Assembly (NCBI GenBank): GCA_044370695.1
Contig: JBILVB010000001.1
Coordinates: 9,443-73,442, forward strand
Origin: JBEIFW01 sp044370695
GTDB lineage: Bacteria; Actinomycetota; Acidimicrobiia; Acidimicrobiales; Ilumatobacteraceae
Length of the DNA stretch: 64,000 bases
Direction of reading: 5' to 3'
Of this stretch, positions 43,791-52,503 are shown piece after piece. Under the pieces are notes generated by a model. It searched no databases, was not told the DNA's origin, and worked only from the letters and a program-made list of their open reading frames with translations. The position numbers and the translations under genes were made by a program. Each line of letters starts with the position of its first letter. Within the stretch, counting starts at the first letter, position 1.

Positions 43791-43798
43791 ACCCGGCC

Positions 43799-44014
43799 TC
43801 AGTCGCCGAGCGCGCCCGCGGCCTCCGCCAGATCCACGTCGACGGCGTCGAGGTCGGCGGTGATCGCCGGAAGGATCTCAGCCGGAGTACGGGCCGTCGC
43901 CGTCGCCGTCGCCACCGTGGTCGCCGTCGTCGTGGTCGGTGCGGCGTCGTCCCCGCCGCCGATGCAGGCCGAGGTCGCGAACGCGATCCCGACCACGAGC
44001 AAGCCCAGTCGCAT
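43799..44014 (-). CDS. small putative lipoprotein
   Basis: Protein of 71 residues. A signal-like MRLGLLVVGIAFATSAC ends in a weak lipobox Cys, followed by a Thr/Ala-rich stretch and a short acidic helix ending AEAAGALGD. ATG 44014 has GGAGG 9 nt upstream; ATG 44023, overlapping the upstream stop, is also possible. It directly follows the secreted repeat protein and is probably made with it. Confidence 0.6.
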   Translation of the reverse strand: MRLGLLVVGIAFATSACIGGGDDAAPTTTTATTVATATATARTPAEILPAITADLDAVDVDLAEAAGALGD

Positions 44015-44019
44015 CGTCG

Positions 44020-45024
44020 TCATCCTCCGTGGGGAACGGTCGTCGCCGGAGCCAGCATCGGCTCGCCGGGTGCGCTCGGCGCCTTCGTCGTCGCCACCGG
44101 CTTCGTCGTCGCCACCGGCTTCGTCGTCGCCACCGGCTTCGTCGTCGCCACCGGCTTGGTCGTCGCCACCGGCTTGGTCGTCGCCACCGGCTTGGTCGTC
44201 GCCACCGGCTCGGACGTCGCCGCGGTCGATGCCTTCGCCGTCGTCGTGGGTGCCTCGGTCGGCTTGGTCGTCGGTTTCACGCTCGTCTTGACCTCGCCCG
44301 GCCGCACGGCCTTGAGGGCGGCCACCGCTTCGGCCGCCTGCCGGCGGGCCTCCTCCAGCGCGGTCCGAGCCGTCTTCAGCACTGCGGCGTCGCCGCCCGC
44401 CGACTCCAGGAGCGACGAGGCCTGCTCGACCGAGGAGCGGAGCTCGGCCATGAGCGGCGCAGCCTTCGCCAGGTTGCCGCCCTGGGCGACGAGCCGACCG
44501 GCGGCCCGGTCGAGCCCATCGGCGATCGCCTCGAGACGAACCACCGCACGGGACAGCGCCTTGGCCGCCGACAGGGTCGTGTCCACCTTCGCGACGCTCC
44601 CCGTCCCGACCGGCCGGGCGGTCAGCCGACACGCCACGTCGACCGCCCGAACGTCGTCGCTGGTCCGCAAGATCGTGCGCGCGGCCTTGTTCGCCTCGGC
44701 GCTTCGCTTCAGGGCCTCGAGCTCGGCGGCGCGGTCCTCCGCGGACACGTCCGTCGCCTTGCGCAGCGCGGCGGTCTGCTCGGCCGCAGCGGCCAGGTTC
44801 GACTCGGCGACCTCGACACACGCGTCCTTGCGCGCCTTCACCTCGGCGATGGTCAGCGCTCGGACATCGGCCTTCGCAGCACCGGTTGCCGTCGGCGCAG
44901 GCTCGGCCTTCGCAGGCTTGGCCGTGGTCGCAGGCTCGGCGGGCGCGCCCTCGGCGGCGGCCGGGGCGGCGCCGAGGCCGACGGCGGCGGCGAGCACCAC
45001 GGCGGCGACGGTCCAGCGGGTCAT
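44020..45024 (-). CDS. secreted coiled-coil protein with PVATTK repeats
   Basis: Protein of 334 residues. Signal peptide MTRWTVAAVVLAAAVGLG ends at APAAA-EG. The middle (about 60-225) is Ala/Glu/Lys-rich helix with two Cys, likely coiled coil. The C-terminal part is Thr/Lys/Pro-rich with seven copies of PVATTK. No enzyme motif. Lys-rich Thr-Pro tails can bind the anionic cell wall. ATG 45024 has GAGGAG upstream. The small lipoprotein gene follows within a few bases. Confidence 0.78.
   Translation of the reverse strand: MTRWTVAAVVLAAAVGLGAAPAAAEGAPAEPATTAKPAKAEPAPTATGAAKADVRALTIAEVKARKDACVEVAESNLAAAAEQTAALRKATDVSAEDRAAELEALKRSAEANKAARTILRTSDDVRAVDVACRLTARPVGTGSVAKVDTTLSAAKALSRAVVRLEAIADGLDRAAGRLVAQGGNLAKAAPLMAELRSSVEQASSLLESAGGDAAVLKTARTALEEARRQAAEAVAALKAVRPGEVKTSVKPTTKPTEAPTTTAKASTAATSEPVATTKPVATTKPVATTKPVATTKPVATTKPVATTKPVATTKAPSAPGEPMLAPATTVPHGG
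44084..44209 (-). repeat. seven 18-bp tandem repeats
   Basis: Seven units of TTCGTCGTCGCCACCGGC (last three with TTG first) on the plus strand, encoding PVATTK on the minus strand. Almost identical copies imply recent expansion or gene conversion. Confidence 0.95.
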
Positions 45025-45137
45025 GGCTCCTCGATCGACCTGCCCGGTTCGGGACCCCATCGGGACCCCGGCAAGATCGATCACGACGACGGCAAGCCCT
45101 CGTCAAGCCGCCGGCCGACGGCGCCGGGCGGTCCGGT

Positions 45138-45800
45138 TCACCCCTGGGAGAAGCTCCGCCATTCCGACGGGTCCCGACCGAGGCTGCGGAGCCGGTCCTC
45201 GATCCACAGCGGGATCTCGGTCTCCTCGCCGGCCTGCGCGCGCGTCGAGTGCTCCGACCCCTCGGCCCAGATGTGGCAGGTGTTCAGGTTGAACGCGAAC
45301 ATGGCCTTGCGCTCCTCGGGGGTCGGGGGCCGGCGCAGCTCGACCGGGACGTCCCGGGACGCCGACACCCGCATCGACCAGTTCGACTGGATCGCCACCG
45401 GGGCCATCGCCTGGAGCAGGGCCGTCGTGTGCGTACAGCCTCGAGGTCCGCCGAACAGCTCGCGCACCTTGTGGGTGAATCCCCGGGCGATCGACAACCC
45501 GACCAGCCGGCCGTAGTGGTCGGCGATCGAGGGACAGGCCCGGTGGGGATGGGTCTCGAACAGCACCCGGGCCGCCTCGATCACCAGGGCCGGGTACACG
45601 ATCTCGAGCTCGACGACCATGTGGTGGATCGTGAGCGGATCGGGGTCGCCCTCGACGTACATCCCGGCGGGCTTGCGATCCCGCACGGCTCCTCGCAGCA
45701 GCAACCGGTCCTGCGCGAGTCGGTACGAGCGAACCTGGTAATCGCGGGTGTGCAGCGGAACGAGGCCGTCGTCGGGGGGCAGCAGGTCGTCGGGTCCCAT
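45138..45800 (-). CDS. DUF2889 domain protein
   Basis: Protein of 220 residues. HTRDYQVRSYRLAQDRLLLR at the N-terminus, PDPLTIHHMVVELEI in the middle and GCTHTTALLQAMAP fit the DUF2889 pattern. Function unknown. ATG 45800; divergent from the DUF192 gene with 66 bp between. 113 bp separate its 3' end from the secreted coiled-coil gene start. Confidence 0.75.
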   Translation of the reverse strand: MGPDDLLPPDDGLVPLHTRDYQVRSYRLAQDRLLLRGAVRDRKPAGMYVEGDPDPLTIHHMVVELEIVYPALVIEAARVLFETHPHRACPSIADHYGRLVGLSIARGFTHKVRELFGGPRGCTHTTALLQAMAPVAIQSNWSMRVSASRDVPVELRRPPTPEERKAMFAFNLNTCHIWAEGSEHSTRAQAGEETEIPLWIEDRLRSLGRDPSEWRSFSQG

Positions 45801-45866
45801 CGCAGCGACGATGGCCGCGACGGCACGCCGTCGGCAAACCGGTCCCGTGTGCCAGGCTGCACGGCG

Positions 45867-46196
45867 ATGGCGTGGTTGGTGAGCGACGCACGTGTCCTCG
45901 CTGCCGCCGAGGTCGTCACCGCCGGGCGCGACCGCCGGCGGGGACTGCTCGGCCGCGACGGGGTGGAGGGCGCGCTCGTCCTCACCCGGACCCGGTGGGT
46001 CCACACCCTCGGCATGCGGTTCGCACTCGACGTCGCCCATCTCGACGCCGACGGCGTCGTCGTGCGGACCTGCCGCATGGGCCGGCACCGGATCGGGCTG
46101 CCCGTACCCCGGGCACGCACCGTGATCGAGGCCGAAGCCGGCGCGTTCGAGCGTTGGGGGCTCACGGTCGGGCACCGCGTCGAGATCCGGGGCTGA
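45867..46196 (+). CDS. DUF192 family protein
   Basis: Protein of 109 residues. GRDRRRGLLGRDG and HTLGMRFALDVAHLDADG match DUF192, a small beta-rich family with unknown biochemistry. No signal peptide, whereas many DUF192 proteins are exported. ATG 45867. It lies 3 nt before rsmI and is probably read with it. Confidence 0.83.
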   Translation: MAWLVSDARVLAAAEVVTAGRDRRRGLLGRDGVEGALVLTRTRWVHTLGMRFALDVAHLDADGVVVRTCRMGRHRIGLPVPRARTVIEAEAGAFERWGLTVGHRVEIRG

Positions 46197-46199
46197 CCG

Positions 46200-47024
46200 G
46201 TGGGACGGCTCGTGCTGGTGGCGACCCCGATCGGCAACCTCGGCGACCTGTCGCCGCGAGCGGTGTCCACCATCGCCGAGGCCGACGCCGTGTGCTGCGA
46301 GGACACGCGCCGCACCGCCAAGTTGCTCACCCACGCCGGGATCCGTGCCCGGCGCCTGATCGTGGTGAACGAGCACACCGAGGCCGAGCGGATCGGCGAG
46401 GTGCTCGGCGTACTCGACCGCGGGGGCAGCGTCGCCGTGGTCACCGACGCCGGCACCCCGGGCGTCTCGGACCCCGGAGAGCGACTCGTGCGGGCGGCCC
46501 TCGATGCCGGTCACGAGGTCCAGGCGGTCCCGGGCGCGTCGGCCGCACTGGCCGCACTCGTCGTCTCGGGCCTGCCGACGGGCCGGTTCGTCGTGGAAGG
46601 GTTCCTCCCCCGCACCGGGTCGGCCCGCCGGGACCGTCTCGCCGAGGTCGCCGCCGAGCGGCGCACGACGGTGCTGTTCGAGGCTCCGCACCGCCTGGCC
46701 CGCACCCTGACCGACCTGCGGGACGTCTGCGGTGCCGATCGCTGCGTGGTCGTCGTGCGGGAGCTCACCAAGCTCCACGAGCAGCGGTGGGCGGGCACGC
46801 TCGCCGAGGCCGCGGACCGGGCGAGCTCCACCGAGCCGATCGGCGAGCACGTCGTCGTGCTGGCCGGTGCACCACCGGCGAGCGCGCCCGACGACGACAC
46901 GATCCGCGCTGCGCTGACGAGTGAACTCGCGCTCGGGGCGAGCCGGCGCGACGCCGCCGAGCGGGTCGCCGCGCGGCTGGGTGTCGCCCGGAACCGGGTG
47001 TACGCCCTGGCCACCACGCGCTGA
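46200..47024 (+). CDS. rsmI: 16S rRNA (cytidine-2'-O)-methyltransferase RsmI
   Basis: Tetrapyrrole-methylase-fold protein of 274 residues: LVLVATPIGNLGDLSPRA at the N-terminus, CCEDTRRTAKLL, VTDAGTPGVSDPG and VPGASAAL, all hallmark RsmI motifs. It methylates the ribose of C1402 of 16S rRNA. GTG 46200 starts 3 nt after the DUF192 stop. Confidence 0.95.
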   Translation: MGRLVLVATPIGNLGDLSPRAVSTIAEADAVCCEDTRRTAKLLTHAGIRARRLIVVNEHTEAERIGEVLGVLDRGGSVAVVTDAGTPGVSDPGERLVRAALDAGHEVQAVPGASAALAALVVSGLPTGRFVVEGFLPRTGSARRDRLAEVAAERRTTVLFEAPHRLARTLTDLRDVCGADRCVVVVRELTKLHEQRWAGTLAEAADRASSTEPIGEHVVVLAGAPPASAPDDDTIRAALTSELALGASRRDAAERVAARLGVARNRVYALATTR

Positions 47025-47060
47025 CCGGCGACGACCGGCCCTACCGGCGGAAACGTGATT

Positions 47061-47075
47061 GTTGCATGCGTCAAC
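47061..47075. promoter_or_regulatory. 15-bp inverted repeat in the MFS promoter region
   Basis: GTTG-N7-CAAC with centre CATGCGT, in a short AT-rich patch 62 nt before the MFS gene start. A possible promoter overlaps it: TTGTTG, 16 nt, GATACC. A MarR/TetR-type repressor site is plausible; no regulator gene is adjacent. Confidence 0.4.
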
Positions 47076-47136
47076 TATCCGATACCGTTTCGTGCGTCGG
47101 GCTCGATCGGCCCGGACCGCAGGAACGGGGGACGGG

Positions 47137-48438
47137 ATGACGGTCGTGGATGGACCCGGTCGCGACCATCACGGCACCTCTCCGGCGCGTCCGGCCCCCG
47201 AGTCCGACGGCGCAGCGACGGACCGCCCGGTGCGGCGGGTGCTGGCACTCGACGGGTTCCGCCGTTTCTGGATCGGCCAGCTGGGCATCTCGATCGTCAC
47301 CGGCACGATCCGGTTCGCCTTCGTCTGGCTGGTGCTCGAGCTCACCAACTGGTCCGGCATCACCGGGGTGATCGGCCTGGCGCTCGGCATCCCGGTCACG
47401 CTGATCACCCTCCCTGCCGGCGTGCTGTCGGACCGCTACGACCGCCGCGCGCTCGTGGGCGCCGGCTCCGTGGCCGGCGCGGCCGTGCTCGCACTGACGG
47501 CGGTCCTCATCGCACTCGACCGGATCCCGCTCGCCGCCGCCGCCGCATTGGCCGTCGCCTCGTCGGGGGCCCTAGCGCTGGTCCAACCGGCGATGCAGGC
47601 CATGGTCCCGGCGCTGGTTCCGCGCGAGCTGCTGATGACCGGCATCGCGCTCCAGGGCATCGGGCAGAACGTCGCCCAGCTCTCCGGGGTCCTCGTCGGC
47701 GGCGCCGCCATCCAGCTGCTCGGGCTGGCCCGGGCCTTCGTCGTCCTCGCAGTGCTGTTGTCGGTCTCCGCCGTCGTCGTGCGGTTCACACCGGCGGTCG
47801 CCGCCGGCCCCCGCCAGCGGAACGGGCGGGTGCTCGGGGCGCTGCGATCCTCGCTGTTCGACGGGATCGGCTACGTCCGACGCACGCCGCCGCTGGGAAC
47901 GGTCGTGCTGATCGCCCTCGTCGGCGGCACCTGCGGCGGGCTCGTCCAACTCGTGCTCCCGGCCGTGGCCAAAGCGGAGATGGGGGCAGGCGCCTTCGCC
48001 GCCTCCCTGCTGTTCAGCGGCCTCGGTGGCGGCATGGTGATCACCACGCTCGCGCTCGCCACCCGTCCGGCCCTGCCGCGCCAGGGTCTGCTGCTCGCCG
48101 TGTTCTTCTCGGCGACGTGCGGCCCGGGGATGGTCGTGATGGGCATCTCGACGTACTACGTGGTCGCGTTCGCCGGGATGCTGTTGTGGGGACTCGGCGG
48201 CGGGTTCGTCATGACGACGCAGCGGACGATCCTGCAGCGCCACACGCCCGACGAACTGATGGGCCGCGTGATCAGCGTCCACACGCTTGCGCTGATGGGC
48301 TCGTTCCCGCTCGCTGCCGGGATCGCCGCTGCGCTGCCACCGCTCGTCGGCCGGCGCCCCACCCTGCTCGTCGCCGGGATCGTCGCCGGCCTCCTCGCCG
48401 TCGCCCTCGCCCGTCGGCCCCGCCTGCGCGAGGTCTGA
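47137..48438 (+). CDS. MFS transporter
   Basis: Protein of 433 residues with about twelve membrane helices. GVLSDRYDRRALV is the MFS loop 2-3 motif (usually GxLaDrxgRr), and the mirror MGRVISVHTLALMG in the second half fits the drug-efflux / enterobactin-exporter-like group. ATG 47137 has GGGGGA about 6 nt upstream. Substrate unknown. A palindrome at 47061 suggests inducible expression. Confidence 0.88.
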   Translation: MTVVDGPGRDHHGTSPARPAPESDGAATDRPVRRVLALDGFRRFWIGQLGISIVTGTIRFAFVWLVLELTNWSGITGVIGLALGIPVTLITLPAGVLSDRYDRRALVGAGSVAGAAVLALTAVLIALDRIPLAAAAALAVASSGALALVQPAMQAMVPALVPRELLMTGIALQGIGQNVAQLSGVLVGGAAIQLLGLARAFVVLAVLLSVSAVVVRFTPAVAAGPRQRNGRVLGALRSSLFDGIGYVRRTPPLGTVVLIALVGGTCGGLVQLVLPAVAKAEMGAGAFAASLLFSGLGGGMVITTLALATRPALPRQGLLLAVFFSATCGPGMVVMGISTYYVVAFAGMLLWGLGGGFVMTTQRTILQRHTPDELMGRVISVHTLALMGSFPLAAGIAAALPPLVGRRPTLLVAGIVAGLLAVALARRPRLREV

Positions 48439-48449
48439 GCACCGACCGT

Positions 48450-49286
48450 TCAGGAGCTCGGCGTGAGCGCGTCGAGCGCAGCCGCGTGCAGCAGACCGTT
48501 CGAGGAGAGCGCCGACCCGCCGTCGGGTCCGGGCCGACCGGCCAGGTTCGTGAACGTGCCACCGGCCTCCCGGACGATCACGTCGATCGCGGCGAGATCC
48601 CACAGGGACACGATCGGCTCGCAGGCGACGTCGAAGGCGCCCTCGGCCACGAGTAGGTGTTGCCAGAAATCCCCGAGGCCCCGGGCCCGCCACACGCGAC
48701 GGCTGAGTGCGACGAGCGCCGCCCCGAGCGCCGGGGAGCCCTCCTCGACGAAGGACCCGACGTCGCTGTAGCTGAGGTGGGCGTCCTCGAGGCGATCGAC
48801 GCCCGACACGTGGATCGCCTCGCCGTCGGCGAAGGCCCCGCCGCCCTGCGAGGCCCACCACCGTCGGCCGAGCGCGGGCGCCGACACGACGCCCACCACG
48901 CCGGCCCCCCGATGCTGCAGGGCGATCAGCGTGGCCCAGATCGGGACCCCCTTCACGTAGTTGGCCGTGCCGTCGATCGGGTCGACCACCCATCGCCACG
49001 GGCTGTCCGACGACCCGAGCAGGCCCTCTTCCTCCCCGAGGACGGCATGGTCCGGCCGAACGACGGCCAACCGGGCCCGGATCGCCGCCTCCACGCCGGT
49101 GTCGGCCTGCGTGACGTGGGATCGGTCGGCCTTGTGGCGGACCTCGAGCGATGCGCTGCGGTACAGGGGGAGGGCGATCGCGTCGGCGAGATCGGCGAGG
49201 TCGAGCGCGAGCGCCAGTTCCGCGGCGAGATCGGCGGCGAGATCGGTGGCGCTGTCCGCGGCGGGATCGGGGTCGAAGACGGTCAC
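48450..49286 (-). CDS. hisN: inositol-monophosphatase family, probable histidinol-phosphatase
   Basis: Protein of 278 residues. Metal-binding motifs: GEEEG, DPIDGTANYVKG and WDLAAIDVIVREAGG. The run VKGVPIWATLIALQ after the DPIDGT motif is typical of HisN-type histidinol-phosphate phosphatases of Actinobacteria, though a generic inositol phosphatase cannot be excluded. The N-terminal 30 residues are an Asp/Ala/Leu repeat-like helix. GTG 49286 is chosen as the N-terminus; weak ribosome site. Converges on the MFS gene. Confidence 0.78.
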   Translation of the reverse strand: MTVFDPDPAADSATDLAADLAAELALALDLADLADAIALPLYRSASLEVRHKADRSHVTQADTGVEAAIRARLAVVRPDHAVLGEEEGLLGSSDSPWRWVVDPIDGTANYVKGVPIWATLIALQHRGAGVVGVVSAPALGRRWWASQGGGAFADGEAIHVSGVDRLEDAHLSYSDVGSFVEEGSPALGAALVALSRRVWRARGLGDFWQHLLVAEGAFDVACEPIVSLWDLAAIDVIVREAGGTFTNLAGRPGPDGGSALSSNGLLHAAALDALTPSS

Positions 49287-49362
49287 CGGCCCGACCCTAG
49301 GCGTCGGGGGTCGAACGGCCCGACGTCTCAAGAGGGGTCACGGGCCGTCGATCAGTCGAACG

Positions 49363-50517
49363 GTGGGCGTGCTGCGGGTGACGAATCGACCGGTCGACCG
49401 GGCCGAGGCCGACGCCGTCGACGGCACGATCGCACGCAACGTGCTGTCGCTGCTCCCGCTGTCGCTGCTGGCCGACGTGGGCGCCGGAAGCCTGCTCAGC
49501 TTCGCGGTCACGTCGCCCCGTCACGTCGCCCTGTCCGCGCTGTGGACGGCGCTGCTGGCGCTGTACGCGATCCCGATGCTCCTGGCCATGCGGCAGGCGA
49601 AGCGAGCGACCGCCGAAGGTCGTCCCATCCGCCTGGGCGCCCTGGTCGTGGGGAACGCCTTCACCAGCACGGTGTGGGGTGCCCTGCCCCTGCTCGTCGA
49701 ACCGGACGGATCGGTGCCGACGCTCACCTGGCAGATCCTCGCCGGCGGGCTCAGCCTCACCTTCGCCGGCACGGTCGCGTTCGCAGGCAACCGCCGGCTG
49801 TTGCTGGCGTGGGTCCTGCCCATGTGGGTGGGCAACGGCGTCTGGGCTGCGACCGGGGTCCTCGAGCAGGCCTGGTGGATGGTGCTGTTCATCCCGTTCG
49901 CCCTCGCGGCCGCGGTCACGATGCACCACGTGGCGTCGAGCTTCCTGGTCGACGCCGCCCTCGAAGGCCACCGCAACCGGGTGCTGCTCGACGCACTCGA
50001 GGCCAGCCGAGCCGCGCTCGCGCACGACGCCACGCACGACCGCCTCACCGGACTCCCGAACCGCGCCGCGATGCACGAACACCTCGAACGGTCCCGCCAG
50101 GCGTGCGTCCGGTACGGCACCACGCTCGGCTTCGTCTTCATCGACCTCGACGGGTTCAAGCCGGTCAACGACCGCCACGGTCACGCGGCCGGCGACGAGC
50201 TGCTCGTCGCCGTCGGGCAACGCCTGCGGCGGATCATCCGATCGGGCGACTTCGTGGGTCGGATCGGCGGAGACGAGTTCGTCGCCGTGGCCGGCAACCT
50301 CGTCGACGCGACGGTCGTGGCCGAGCTCGCCGAACGGATCCGGGCGGTGCTCGCCGAGCCGTTCGAGTTGTCGGTCGGCACGATCCGCATCGGCGCCAGC
50401 GTCGGTACGGCCTGGGCGGCGGGACCGGGCCTGCAGCCCGACGTCCTGCTCCGGGCCGCGGATGCCGACATGTACCGTCAGAAGCCGGCTGCGAGGCGGG
50501 TCAGCCCGGGCGGGTGA
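49363..50517 (+). CDS. membrane-bound diguanylate cyclase (GGDEF)
   Basis: Protein of 384 residues. About six membrane helices in the first 200 residues form a MASE-like sensor, followed by a GGDEF domain opening DRLTGLPNR, with the intact active site GGDEF at 302-306 and an inhibitory-site R293-x-x-D296 five residues before it. It should make cyclic di-GMP and be feedback-inhibited. Start uncertain (GTG 49363, 49369 or 49378). The last 17 bp overlap the dxs gene on the other strand. Confidence 0.87.
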   Translation: MGVLRVTNRPVDRAEADAVDGTIARNVLSLLPLSLLADVGAGSLLSFAVTSPRHVALSALWTALLALYAIPMLLAMRQAKRATAEGRPIRLGALVVGNAFTSTVWGALPLLVEPDGSVPTLTWQILAGGLSLTFAGTVAFAGNRRLLLAWVLPMWVGNGVWAATGVLEQAWWMVLFIPFALAAAVTMHHVASSFLVDAALEGHRNRVLLDALEASRAALAHDATHDRLTGLPNRAAMHEHLERSRQACVRYGTTLGFVFIDLDGFKPVNDRHGHAAGDELLVAVGQRLRRIIRSGDFVGRIGGDEFVAVAGNLVDATVVAELAERIRAVLAEPFELSVGTIRIGASVGTAWAAGPGLQPDVLLRAADADMYRQKPAARRVSPGG

Positions 50518-52393
50518 CCGCCAGGGACTCCCGCACCGCTCGCGCCAACCCCTCGGCATCGAGGCCGAGCGCCGCCAGGATCCGGTCAGGCTTGCCGTGC
50601 GGGATGAACTGCGTCGGCACCCCGAGCGTCACGACGGTCGGGACCGGACGGCCGTCGCCGCAGTGGTCCGTGATCCGAGCCGCCAGGTGCGAGCCGACCC
50701 CGCCGTCGCGGATCCCGTCCTCGGCGACGACCACGACGCGATGCCGGCTGCAGTCCTCGACGAGCGCCTCGTCCCACGGCTGCACCACCCGCGGGTCCCA
50801 CAGGGTCACCTCGATGCCCTCGCCGGCCAGTTCTGCGACCGCCTTCTCCGCGGCGCCGAACAGCTTGCCGACCGCCACGACCGCCACGCTCCCGTCGCCG
50901 CTGCGGGCGCACCGGGCCTGCAGCCCACGCCCCACCTCGGCGTCGGGCACCTGACGAGCCTGACCCTTCGGGTAGCGCAGGACGGCCGGGCCGTCGGTGC
51001 ACGACTCGAGCGCGTCGTGGAGCATCTGCTGGAGCTCCTGGGCCGAGCTCGGGGCGAACACGGTCATCCCCGGCACCTTCGCCAGCAGCGCCAGGTCGTA
51101 GATGCCGTGGTGACTCGGGCCGTCGTCGCCGGTGATCCCGGCCCGATCGAGGCAGAACACGACCGGGAGCCGATGCAGGCCGACGTCGTAGACGACGTTG
51201 TCCCACGCCCGGGACAGGAAGGTCGAGTAGATCGCCACGACGGGGCGCAGACCGCCCATGGCCATACCGGCCGCCCCGGTGACGGCGTGCTGCTCGGCGA
51301 TCCCGACGTCGAAGAACCGGTCGGGGAAGCGATCCTGGAACGGCAACAAGCCCGTGGGGCCCGGCATGGCGGCCGTGATCGCCACGATGCGGGGATCGGC
51401 CTCGGCCTCCTTGATGACGGCCTCGGCGAAGGCCTGCGTGTAGCCGGTGGGCACCGCTTTGGGCGGTCCGACCCGAGGGTCGAACACCGGGGCGTCGTGG
51501 AGATGCTTCTCGTCGTCGTCCTCGGCCGGCGGATAGCCGCGGCCCTTCTGGGTGAGCACGTGGACGACGATCGGCTCCTCGAACTCCTTCGCGTTCCGGA
51601 AGGCCTCTTCGAGCTGGGGTAGGTCGTGCCCGTCGACGGGCCCCACGTAGCGCACCCCGAGGCACTCGAAGAACGCCGGCGGTTCGGCGTACTGGCGGAT
51701 CGCCGCCTTCACCGCCTCCATCCCGCGCTCGGCCTGGCGCCCGACGAGGGGGAGGTCGCGCAGCAGGTTCTCGAGCCTGCGCTGCCGCCGCATGTAGACC
51801 GGGTTCAACCGGATCCGGGACACGCTGTGCGACAGGTTGGAGATCGTCGGCGCATACGAGCGGCCGTTGTCGTTCAACACGATGATGACCCGCCGGCCGG
51901 CGTGGCCGAGGTTGTTCAGCGCCTCGTACGCAAGTCCCCCGGTCATCGAACCGTCGCCGATCACGGCGACGATGTGCCGGCGGGCCTCGGCGACGCCGGC
52001 GTCGCGCGCCGCCGCCAACCCGTAGGCGTAGGAGAGGACCGTCGACGCGTGCGAGTTCTCGATCAGGTCGTGCCGGCTCTCCTCGCGGCTGGGGTACCCG
52101 GACAACCCGCCGGCCTGGCGCAGGTGTTCGAACCCGGCGACGCGACCGGTGACGAGCTTGTGCACGTAAGCCTGGTGGCCGGTGTCCCACAGCACGGCGT
52201 CGGTCGGCGACTCGAACACACGGTGCAACGCCAACGTGAGCTCGACCGCCCCGAGGTTGGAGCCCAGATGGCCGCTGTTGGCGGCGACGGCCTGCACGAT
52301 CACGTCGCGGATCTCCCCGGCGAGCGCGCGCAGTTCGTCTTGCGTCAGGCCCCGCAGGTCGGCGGGTTCACGGATGCGGCGGAGCAGGTCCAC
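50501..52393 (-). CDS. dxs: 1-deoxy-D-xylulose-5-phosphate synthase
   Basis: Thiamine-diphosphate enzyme of 630 residues, first step of the MEP isoprenoid pathway (pyruvate + glyceraldehyde-3-phosphate). NSGHLGSNLGAVELTLALH, VIGDGSMTGGLAYEALNN (TPP-Mg motif), LNDNGRSYAP and RAGITGDDGPSHHG are diagnostic. GTG 52393 is the start (DLLRRIREPADLRGL). Divergent from an SDR gene with a TetR-like palindrome between them. Confidence 0.96.
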   Translation of the reverse strand: MDLLRRIREPADLRGLTQDELRALAGEIRDVIVQAVAANSGHLGSNLGAVELTLALHRVFESPTDAVLWDTGHQAYVHKLVTGRVAGFEHLRQAGGLSGYPSREESRHDLIENSHASTVLSYAYGLAAARDAGVAEARRHIVAVIGDGSMTGGLAYEALNNLGHAGRRVIIVLNDNGRSYAPTISNLSHSVSRIRLNPVYMRRQRRLENLLRDLPLVGRQAERGMEAVKAAIRQYAEPPAFFECLGVRYVGPVDGHDLPQLEEAFRNAKEFEEPIVVHVLTQKGRGYPPAEDDDEKHLHDAPVFDPRVGPPKAVPTGYTQAFAEAVIKEAEADPRIVAITAAMPGPTGLLPFQDRFPDRFFDVGIAEQHAVTGAAGMAMGGLRPVVAIYSTFLSRAWDNVVYDVGLHRLPVVFCLDRAGITGDDGPSHHGIYDLALLAKVPGMTVFAPSSAQELQQMLHDALESCTDGPAVLRYPKGQARQVPDAEVGRGLQARCARSGDGSVAVVAVGKLFGAAEKAVAELAGEGIEVTLWDPRVVQPWDEALVEDCSRHRVVVVAEDGIRDGGVGSHLAARITDHCGDGRPVPTVVTLGVPTQFIPHGKPDRILAALGLDAEGLARAVRESLAVTRPG

Positions 52394-52430
52394 GGGGGCC
52401 CTCGCAGGGGGTTGAGCGGGCGACCGAAAC

Positions 52431-52446
52431 GTTACCGCCGGGTGAC
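52431..52446. promoter_or_regulatory. 16-bp near-palindrome between dxs and SDR genes
   Basis: GTTACC-GCCG-GGTGAC differs from a perfect palindrome at one position and has the same arms and spacer as the site at 21103. It lies 38 nt before the dxs start and 57 nt before the SDR start, in reach of both promoters. Confidence 0.5.
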
Positions 52447-52503
52447 GAAACGGCCGCACCGGACCGCCGGGCCGGCCGCGGGCCGCCGCCTACCATCACC
52501 GGC

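Noticed and set aside
44084..44209. Regular repeats as a CRISPR array
   Set aside because: Units are 18 bp with no spacers and are in frame within a secreted protein gene.
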